The notes under the pieces were generated by a model, which saw only the letters and a program-made list of their open reading frames with translations, was not told the origin of the DNA and made no database searches. DNA of 64,000 bases from Typhlomys cinereus (lineage: Eukaryota; Chordata; Mammalia; Rodentia; Platacanthomyidae): positions 1,878,397 through 1,942,396 of the forward strand of contig JALPQD010000076.1 in the NCBI GenBank assembly GCA_023101885.1, read 5' to 3'. This document shows, piece after piece, positions 38,801 through 50,400 of this stretch (position 1 is its first letter; each line of letters opens with the position of its first letter). The translations under genes and the position numbers were made by a program.

Positions 38801-41800
38801 CGAATCATTTTGTTTTGGATTATAAGAGAATGCATAGAGATCTTCATATTTTGCTACAAAACAAAAATGACAAGATGCAATCTATAAGGTAATACTCTAT
38901 CAATAAAAGTAATTTTCAGGGTTTTTCCTCTTATTTTTTTTAAAATTTTTAGCAAAAGAGGTGGCTAATATGTGAACATAACTAATTTAATATTCTCTAA
39001 GTTCTATAATTAAAATGATGCCATCTAAAGTGATATATATGGATCTGAGATTCAATTTGTGTCACAGCAAAAATGAAGCTAAGCAGTTAAAATTTGCATG
39101 CTAAACTTGTGTTGCAATTTTATTCCTTCCTACCCACCATTTTCCCAAACCAGCTGTAGTGTATTATTGTATATTCCTTATTGTATATTGCAATAAAATA
39201 CCATAAGCAAAAGTCAGAGATGGCAGGGTTCAGTGTCACATGCCTGCAATGCTAGTGCTGGGGGGGGGTTAGATTCCCAGGACTCACTGGCCAAGCAGCC
39301 TAGCCTAAAAGCAGGAAGGTCCAGGCCCAGGGAGAGGCCTGTCTCAGAACACCAAGAGGATGGTTGTGAGATAAAATGACACCCAAGGTTGATCTCCAGT
39401 CTCTGCAAGGATCTGCACATGTGTACCCACATGAACATGCACACATCCCACACAGAGAGAAAAGAATGTATTTTTTGCTTGTTAACAGGGGTTTAAAATG
39501 TTAATGTCAATCTATGTTCATTTCTATCTATAATGCAAATATTTTACTCTTTCCATATATTACCCCTTCTTTGCACACCAGCTAAGAGCAGCAGTTTTTA
39601 ATTATTTCTATGTCATCAGGGGTGTAGAATTAGTGTACAGAAGAACCTCACTGTAACTTAAAGTAGTAAATAACAATAACGAGACCTTAAGGTAGCTTAG
39701 AAACTGAATGCAAGAACAATACTACCTTGTTTTGACAGTTGCAACAGGGAGTTATAAATGTCGTGGCAATCTCTTTCCCTGGGAACAATGAAATGCACAA
39801 TCCTGAAGTTCTTGCATTGAATCACAAGTGGGCATCCAGAAGTAGTAAGAGCAAGTTTCTCCACTGAAGCAATATGGTGGTGTAGTATCTACAGTGTGGA
39901 AAAAAAAATTGAGTCACCAATACATAAAGGGCTCATAGCTATTTTCTTTCAGAGTACACAAATGTTAGGAGGGCTCTCCTCAAATAAAGTCACGGATATC
40001 ATGTGCTGTGATACTTAAGGTATTTATATAACTCAATGTCCAAGCCAGGAATATGCTAGCACCTCAGGGAATTGGGGATTAATCGAGGGGGCTGGGATAC
40101 AGCTCAATGGTGGAGCCTTTGCCTAGCACTCACTAGACTGAATTCCATTCAAAGTATCACAAAATTAATGATTCACTGACTGTTTAAGTGTGACTAAAAA
40201 TGCTAAGTGTAACTACCATGAAATCAGTGATTGGTGGCATTTTAAAAACATAATTATCATTCCCACTGGTTAAAAACAGAATTTTTTCTGGAGAATGAAA
40301 AGTTCTTAATGATAAAACTCATTCATAGAAGAAACCAAGTAGTTTCAAATGAACCCAAAAAATGTAACATACAGTCCAGTAAAAAATTCTATTTTGATTT
40401 GTGGTGGTGGTGGTTGTGTGTATATGTGTATGTATGCAAAATTATTTTCCTAAGGAGAATGAAAGGGCCTGGCCCTACCACTGTGTAGTTATGTGACTGG
40501 AAACGGCAATTCTCTATCCGATGAGAAGAGGACAAAAGGACAGAAAGGCCTGTCCAGAACTAAATGCTCTTCTACAGACTTCAGGAGAGATCAACAGGAA
40601 TAAATACAGGTAAGACAGCGCTTAGAGACACCAGCTGAGAAGGAAACCGTCTTGTTTGTTGCCAATGTCTGAAGGAACTGCTCTCTGACGAAATGGCCTA
40701 TTTGGACTACCAGAAGGCTTACTAGCCATGCTTCATTTCTGTCTCTAGGAAATGGAAACTGTCACAGAAGATACTGAAGCTGGTGGGCCATGGAAGGTGG
40801 GCAGAGCGGACAGTAATACAAGTAACTATTTTACAGGCACTGATAAAAGCATGTCCAGCATCCATCATTCAGTCACTGGCCAGACAAGGGCCTAGCACCT
40901 CTAGGGACCACAGCTCCTCCACGTCAGCGCACGAGCTCACGGCCTTACCTACCACACTCACGCATTAAGGGGATGCCAGTTCTACGAGGAGAGACAGAAG
41001 CATGTGATCTAAGGGGAGTGCCCCAGAGGACAGGAGCCCCTGCACCAGAGACAAAGCTTGTGTCTAGGTCCTATGGATCCTGACACAAAGAGCAGCGACA
41101 GTTCTGAGCCGCTGCTACACCTTAGCTGGTACTTTTCTTATCTCCTCATGGAGAGTCACGAAAATCCACATAATGACTGATGCTGAGCAGGGCGCGCAGT
41201 CTGAGAGCTGCAGTTTGGCAGACATCATGGGTTTGCCATTCTTCTCTCTTCTCTCATGAACCAATCCATCTCCCTCTAGACACCAAAAATACCAGAAGTC
41301 TGCATTCTCTGCCTTTTGTGGAGCTGGAATATCCAGAGCCTCCACATCCCAACACAAATGCCATAGAAAGCCAGCAGGGGGCACTTGGGAGATTCCCTGC
41401 CAAAGGAAGAAGGCTCTGAGGAAAGCCTACCCTCCCCAAGCCCTGGCATCTCAGTGTGGCATTTACCTACTTACAACAGAGTAGTAGTCACTGGCGGGTA
41501 GTCACCCATCAGTAAGCAGCAGAGCTGGCCTTCAAGCCTATGCTGCAGAATCGACCGCCCAGCCCACGTGACACAGGTCAAGTCACCGCCTTGCCTTGTC
41601 ACCTATGTAAAGGGGTTGCAAAGCCAGCACCACCAGGCTGCAGAGAAACAGCTCAAGGAGCTCCCTCTCTATGTGCAGCCGCAAAACCCACAATGCTCTC
41701 CCCTCACCCGCTCATCCTGCTTGGTGAGCATTACTTCTATTTACTTAGTCACCTGTTCATTATTTCTCTCCTCCCACTCGAATGTGACCTCCACAAGCAC

Positions 41801-44800
41801 AGGATTTTTATGTTGTGACTGGCTGTCTAAAATCCTATAACGGTGCTATGAAGACAGCAGATACTATAAATATCTGGCAAACTAATGAGTGAATAAGGTG
41901 AAGAACAACAACAACAACAAAAACCTCCTAAGACAGTCAACATGCTTTTAGAGAACAAGGTGAAGAGAATTTGCTGTACTGGGCAGCAACACATATAAAA
42001 AGCTGTAGGTGATAAAGAAGGGAGGTGTGGTACAGTATAGTCAATGTACCACAAGAAGAAACAGTTCCACAGCAGACCTTGCCCACATGGAAGCTGGGTC
42101 TGGCGCCATGCCAAGCCCCCATGCCACACCAGACACCAACTTATCTCCCAGGGTGTTAACAATGGATGTGGAGAGAACAGGATTTGAAGCTTTTAGAAGA
42201 AAACATGAAGAGCTTCACTGTGCTGGAATGAAGAAGGGTTTCTTACACACATTAAAAATGAGCAAAAATCATTTAAAAAAAATCTGTAACATTAAAAATA
42301 AAAACTTTAATTAAAAGACATTTATACAACACAGAAAAGACAAGCCATAAGCTAGAAAAAGACAATACTGACACACTTATCTGATAAAACTAAGGACTCA
42401 TAAAATCAAGGAAAGTTAGGGCACAGGATACACTATAGCCCAAAGGGATAATGCTTGCCTGTCACATATACGGCCTTTGGTTCCTTCCCTAGCACCACAG
42501 AAACAAAAATAAAGACAAGACTAAGAGGAATAAATAAATAAATGACAATTCAACACAAAAAGTCAAGGAATTTTCATAGCCAAAATATCTGAAAAAATAA
42601 CCTTTGTAACCAGCAAGTTAAATTGCAATTGCACATCTGAATTAGATAGGCAAAATTTTTTAAGTTAATTCCAGTGTTGAGAATGTCAGAAACACTCCAT
42701 TGAGAACACACTGGAACAGTCATTTTAAAGAGGTGATACATTTAAACATGTGTTTATCCAAGACCCAGTGATGTTACTTCCAGGCAAATATCTGAGAGAA
42801 ACTCTGGTATATTCATAGAAGGAAACACATACAGACACCTGCAGAGCTGAGCTGTCAATACTGCAGGATTTAGGAGCATCAACGGCACCCTCCCCAACCA
42901 AAACCCCATTAAACTTTTGACTCTCCCAAAACTTTCCTAGTGCCTGCTACTGACCAAAAGTATTACCAGAACATAGAACACTAATTGATGCATATTTTGT
43001 ATGTTACAAATAATATACTGTGAAGATACATAAGGTCTATAAGTATAATCTTCTCATGACTTAATGATTAGTGTTCCATAGCATTTTGAGCAGATTCTTG
43101 CAACACTGAGCTCACTCCAAAAGTAACAGAAGTTGTTACAAAATTATTCTAGTAGTACAGTGTGTATGCTAATTTTATACAATTGTAATTTATATTGCAA
43201 GTGGCATTTGTTTATGTCTCTCTCAACTTCAAATGGTGCCATATGCAGCTTGTGTTTATGCATGTAAGTTCTGAATTTTAAATTTAAGTAACAGATTTGT
43301 ACTTTATAGTAATAAAAGCTAAAATGACCATTTATTATCTATATATATTATATACCCATGACATATTTAAATTTTTATTAATTTGTTCAAAATTTTTACA
43401 TAATTCACTTTTTAAAATTGTAAATCTCAAAAAAATACCCACAAAAATAAAAAAATCAGCATTCAAGTGAACCCATAGTCTAAACTTAACATTCTACATA
43501 AGCACACACACATTCAAGTATACTTAAAAGCATATGAATATATATGAACATATACTTGAAAATGTATATGCACATTTTGTCTACAAACAGATTTGTGTAA
43601 GTATAGTATAATACAATGTAGTTTAAAAAAACTTAATCTCTTTAATTGTAATTTGTCATTAAAATGCTGTGAAATATATTAAACAATCTATTTGATTTGT
43701 TATTTTCATATATATTAGATTTTTAAAAATTAAAAGGAACAAAAAATATTTTATAAGTATTTGTACAGATAAGAGTCTTGTATTCTACAGAATCCTGTAT
43801 GACATGTGATACCAATGATTCATAAAAGAAAACAACAATGATTGGAGACAGAAACAGAAACAGTCTTGGTGTATCTTCTAGCAGAAATGCACACCTTCAC
43901 TCCAGAGGCAGAGGACAGAAAGACAGCAAGAATGAGGGTGCCTGGCAACACGACAAGCTCAAGCCATCCTGAGCTACACACTGAGAGCCAGTCGCAAAAC
44001 AAGGAAAAAAAAAAGCTAGAGGGACATAAAAAAATTGCAAATATTTCATATATATACAACCAGCCCATCATTATTACTGGGCCCACCTTACCCAGGTTTC
44101 TTTTTGATGAGAATCAATAAATAACAGATGTGTGGCCGTGAGATACAATGTTCCCGTCAGTGACTTGTTGCTGGTACTAAATCGGTCAAGTAATTTTACT
44201 TGTTCAACCTAAAAAGGAAAAAAAAAAATGTTATTTTTCATTTCAAAAAGAGCGCACAATTCTTTTCTAATCCCAGGGTCTCTATGCATCATGTTCAGTT
44301 TCTCCCTCTTCTTGCCCCCATCTCTAGCAGCTTACTGAAAATCTGGTGTTAAATTTCACCTTCCTCTTGGAGGAATACATAAGTCATGAGCCACAAGGTA
44401 TGACCTAGAGATGAATGTCACCTTGGGAAGAAGATTGTAAGAAACACCAATACTAATGGTGTGAGGAGCAAGGAAAAGGAGGTGGCAGGGGTGAGCAATA
44501 ACACTTTTTATACACACAGCCCTTTTTTTAGTAGGTGTGCCATCAATATGGGCACCCAAGAGTCCTATTTTACCTGAAGTTGAAAATCAAGTCATTATAT
44601 ACAGTTCTAGAAGCAGAGCATTCAGAAAATAAAGCCAGGGAAGCAGTATTTGCAAGCGCCAGTCTACAATCTATATTCTTCTCACCAACACAGGCCAACA
44701 ATGACAGCTCTGTGTCCAGCCGTGGCTCTCACTCACTGTCCTCCTCCTACATGGGTCTCTGCTGCGCAGCTGAGTGCTGAGCATTCTCCCAGATTCACTA

Positions 44801-45997
44801 ATGCTGAACCTAGGATCTGCTTCAGAAAATGATGTTAATTCTGTCTCTTCCTAGCTGAGTTCCCCGGCAGTGACATGTCTTGTGTCAGTTTGGCCTCCTG
44901 TGGTGCCTGAGATGGTGAGGGAGGCATAGTGTGTTTTTATTAACACTGATGTCTATACGCAAGCATGTAGATACTATACACGTGCATGCACAGGTCATCG
45001 CTGGAGTGGAAGGTGGAATTATGATTGGTCAGAAATGCACAATGAAATTTAATGTCATCTACCTTACGTGGAAAACAGGTAACACAAGCACTACCAACTT
45101 AAAAACCAGAATTTACAGTTACAGCAGCAGGCAGTGGTGGTCCTTTAAATTCCGTAGATCTTTAAAGCCACATAGCTCACCACCGCATCATTCATTATCT
45201 ACTTTGCCACATATACTTTCCTCTCAGTAAGTGAAGAACAAAATATCCCCTCTATGAAACTATTATACCCAAAGTAGTCAGTAAAAGGCTGATTAACTTT
45301 TTCCTCCCTTCCTCAATCCAAAAAACTTAGTTCCATGGCCCGGTTCTGCTTCCAACAGCACTGTATAAGTTAAGTTAAAATTTAAATGAAAGTGTAAAGG
45401 AAAGTGGTTTCTTTTATACAAGGTTTTATTTGCACAGCTAAGATAATAAACGTAATGCAAACATTTCCCACTACAAACTTAGAGGTAGGATGTAAATTCT
45501 AGAACTAGGTAGAATAGCTGGCTTGACATACAACAACGGATCATTTAACATGCATCTTTAAGAACATAGGGAAACGAGGTGTGGTGGTGCACTTGAGAGG
45601 CTGAGACAGGATGATCATGAGTTTAGACAAACCAGTAAGATGTCTCCTCCCTTTGCCAAAACAAAAAAGGTGTGTGTGTGGAAGAGGGGGGGATAGGAAG
45701 GCTTCCTTATTATAAATCCTGAAGCTCAACATTTATTTCACTGTTTAGGGCCATTTCTCCTTCAAGTGAAAAGCTGACTTCATTTTGCCCCATACTACAA
45801 ATCCAAACTTCAATTTAAACACCTTCTAGACAAATGGGATTCAAACTTTATTCCTCTTCAATTATGCAAAACTTGGCTAGAACAGGTACTTGGTCAACCA
45901 ACAGCAATGACTAGACTACAACACTGAACTAATGCCCTTAAGAAAGCCGAATAAATTATGTGGGGTGTGTGTGTGTGCGTGTGTGTGTGCGTGTGTA

Positions 45998-46028
<31 letters not shown>

Positions 46029-47368
46029 GAACATATGAAGAAGTAGGGCTACCTGAACAGTTATCAGCACTACTCAAGCTAACAGTGTTACTACATCACT
46101 TCCCAGCACTCCATACAGTTGCTCAGACAAAAGGAAAAGACATACTAGCACAGAGTTTTAAGACACGGGGCTACTGATTAAAGAGGAAGATTGCTTTAAA
46201 TGGAAGTCCATATGAAGCTTTTAAATAATATTTGTGTATTCTTCAAAGATAATAAATACCTTTCAAATCCTAAGCCTTATATTGTAATTTTTCTTTAAAG
46301 CACAATTACCTGAAAAGCCTTTCTATCTGGAAGACAACTGTACTATATTCATTTTTTGTCTTCTTCAGCTCTCTGTTCCCTGGCACATGCTATGCCCTAT
46401 GCTGCACTGTCTCCTGAAGTGCTTCAGAAGCACTGAGGTCCACTGGATGTCTCCATTAAAACTAGTTCATAATGATGAGACCCAGTCTCAAAGAAAAGAA
46501 AGAAAGAAAACTCCATATTCACTACTATTTTTCTTTGGAGCAGGATCTTCTATAGCCCAGACAGGCTTGGACCTTTAATCATCCTGCCTTATTTTGAGCA
46601 CTGGGACTACAAGCACACTTTACCATGGCTGGCTAAGGTTTCATTTGCGACAGGAATCTTATCCATTGTCATTACTTCAGACTATTTGTTTTTGTTTTTT
46701 TTTTAATTATTTTTATTATTTATTCAATTGTGCGTGTATGCGTGTGCATGTGTGTGTATGTATATGTGTGTGTGTATGTGTGCGTAGAACCACGGGCAAA
46801 TTCGGGAACCACCATGGACACCTCCACCTCCTCCTTGTTTACTCTGCCCTGGGATTCACAGGCTCCGCCCTACCAGGACCAGAAACACAGGCCGCCCCTG
46901 CTTCCGCCCGGTGTCTATACATAGGGTCTAGGATCTGAACTCAGAACCCTCTGCCTGCAAGGCAGAGGCTTAACCCTTGAGCCACCTCTCCAGCCCCCTT
47001 CAGACTATTTGTTAATGATGTCCCAAACTATGACTCTGATGTCTCCTGAGTCACACTGTTTGTTGGTTGCACATGTACAAATAGTTCCTGACATACTACT
47101 ATGATAAATGATTACCATACAGCGTGTACATTCATTTTCAAAGCCAATATGCAGAGTTACTACCTACATACGGCTAGGAGCAGCAAATAGGAGGAATGGC
47201 ACAGTTACAACCCTGTGCCGCCTGATTTCTGAGCTGGAATACTTTCCCTGTAGCAGCTGTTTCTCCTGCTGATTCTTATGCAAATACTTTCCTTCCAATT
47301 CTCCCACTATTTTATTATAGTGTACATCCTTTACAATAAAGTGCCATGTGTGCAAACACACCCACCAC

Positions 47369-47402
<34 letters not shown>

Positions 47403-50400
47403 ATCCTTGAAGAATGGACACATACTATACAGTATCAAAAAAGGAGGGGTCTATTGAATTCACTGGATAAAAAAATTACTGGTTAGTAACTCAAGGCCAA
47501 CTTACCTGGATCTCATTTCCTCATCTGTAAAATAAGAGCAACAATTTCTCAGAGAGAAAGAAGTCAGATAATGAATGCCGAGTTTCTATCCTTGTGTGCA
47601 CCATAAGTACACACAATAAAATGTTGAAGTAAATGAGGTAAATATTGGTTAAAAAATTAGTATGGTTAGTTATGTGGTACGGTCAGCTAAGACCTGATAG
47701 TCCTCTGTTCTAAACTACTATCTTGTTAGGTTCAAAAGGAGAAGAAAGGGTGGAGTTAAAAACCAAATTCAATTTCTAATTTGCTGTAAAGTTGGGAGAC
47801 AATACTACTGTTTCTAATACAAAATTGTTGAAGGCAAAGATAACAGAATCTTCCTCACTTGAGAGTAAAATGGAGAAGAAACAACAAAGGTAACACATAC
47901 AGAGACAAAGGAGAAGACATAACATTGCATTATGATGCATTTTATCTGGTGAGAGAGAAATGTAAGGCAAAGATCTGTGTAGTAGATAAAAGAACACAAA
48001 TAGTGCAGTAGTTCTTGACAGGTAGAACTTTTTAAGAACATTTCAGGATCAATGTAGAAAAAATATTAAGTTGGGTAGGGGTAACCAGGTTAGGGGCATA
48101 TGAAGCAATTTAAGAGCCACCAGGAGAGAGAGAAGGACCTGGAGTAAGGTGACAGACAGGAAGTCCATCTAGGACAAGTCACAACACTTACGTGGGAGGG
48201 GAGAGAAGTAGAAATAGAGCGACATTGCTTGCTTTTGTTGCTGCTGTTTAAAGATAGTAAAACTGATTGCTACTCACTGCAATAAGGCACTGAACAGGAA
48301 ATATGAACCTGAGAGAAGAGCAAGTCTTGAACATAATTGACTGAGGATTATCCAATCTTTAAAAAAAGTGCAAAATTGCATTTAAATCAAGAAAATATGG
48401 CAGTAGAAAACCATTACATGGAAGTGCTTCAATGATGAAGCCAATACTAGATATTGACAAACAATGCAATAAATCTCAAGTTATCCCAAAACATTTATTT
48501 ACTGCTTAAAGTTCTGTAGACAGTGTTTCTGGAAAAACACTCATTTTGCTCTTTACTGCAAATCCTCCTGGCAGATAGGGAAATTGTGTCTTTTTCTCTG
48601 CTACCATCATCAGCATACAAATTACAAATTACAAACTAAAGTCAATTTCAAAAGTCAGCTGCTTCTTTACATTTCCCCTTTTCACCTGGATTGGGAACTT
48701 CTTTGCACATGTTGCTAAAAGTCTCCCCCAGCTTTACTTGGGAATGTTGTAAAGCAGATGCTCAGAAAGCAACCAGAACCATTTTAGGTTGAAGTCACTG
48801 AGACACTATAAAAATAGTACCAAGACCCTTAAAAAGACAGGAAGTAGATGGGGAAGAAGGAAAATGATTTTGGCAAAAGAGAATAAATGAAAAATGAAGC
48901 AAGGGAAAGAAAATGGATGTGGTGGCCACCTGGGTGAGGAACGGTAAATGTCGACCACATTATTTAGCTGAGCCCTTGCCAACTACAGATCAACACACAA
49001 ACAGCTTATATGAGAAACTCCATTGTAGCTGATTACAAAGTTGGAAATAGAAAATACATAGAACTGCACATGGAGAATCACAGCACAAAAAATCCAGTCA
49101 TTTGTTTATCCTGAAGGGAAAAGTGGTTTCTGAGACAGGAAGAGAAAAAAGGTTTCACTAAATCAAAATTGCTGGTGATGTAGGCAGTAAGTGGAGGGAA
49201 GAGACTTTTTCTTAGCCTGTACTTTCAATTCCTAGGACAATGTCTGGCTACATAAATTATTAATAAAGCATTAACAGATTTCTTAAAAGAAAGGCAGCAT
49301 CAGACCATAATCTGGAAAGAACTTTTCAATCTACCTCAATCTCTGATGTGTTTGGGAAGGTTATGGCACCTTTGAGAGGTGGAGCCTTGCTGGAGGAAGG
49401 CAGTCACAGGGGGTGGGCCTTAAGGTAGATTAGTCTGCATCCATCCCATTAGGTTCATTCGCAGCCCAGAATCATTCACTGCGAGTGTCCAGGAAGCACA
49501 GCAAAGCACCGAGCCAGCTGGGAAGGAGAAGGTCTGCAGAAAACACCTTGTACTCGGCAGAAAACACCCTTTGTACTATACCTCGCTGCTTCTCGGCAGG
49601 ACCACCTCCTTAGGACCAAACCAAGTCAAAGTTCTGGCAAGTGGCTACCCAGGTGCCAGAACTGAGTGGAACCGCTCTTTCAGAAGCCCAAATTGAGGGA
49701 CTTGATACATCTGTTGATGTAACACAATTAGCAAACCAAGTGTGACAAAATAGGAAGGCACAGCTGTTCTTAAAATTTGGAACTAAAAAGTTATTTAATT
49801 AGTATTCAACCAAAAATACTAATCTCTAGTTAGCTAATAAAACAAATAATTCTACGTAATATGAAAATATAGCTATGATAAAAGATTTGGAGAAGAAAAA
49901 CATTTTAGAAATATTATATAAATTATTTCTGAGGGGCTGGAGAGGTGGCTCAGGGGTTAAGCCTCTGCCTTGCAGGCGGAAGGTCCTGAGTTCGGATCCC
50001 AGATCCCATGTATAGACGCCAGGCGGAAGCGGGGGCGGCCTGTGCTTCTGGTCCTGGTAGGGCGGAACCTGTGAATCCCGGGGCAGAAGGAGGTGGAGGC
50101 GTCCATGGTGGTTCCCGATTCGTCCGTGGTTGTACACACACACATACACACATGCGCGCACACATACATACGCACACACACACAATTGAATAAATAATAA
50201 TAAAAAAAATTTATTTCTGAAACTCCAATTTCACATTTGAGTTAAAAAACACTGGAAAAAGCATACGTCATCTTTGGAGTTCATATGTCTTACTGAAAAC
50301 CAAAACTGCAATAGATGGGCTAACCAACTCACTAAGCCTGTTTCTTTCTCATCTGTAAATGGAGATTATGAAACCAAATTGGCAGGTTTTTTAAATTAAT

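Noticed and set aside
49826..50185. 119-codon open frame on the minus strand
   Set aside because: The same SINE translation as in other copies; no independent coding evidence.
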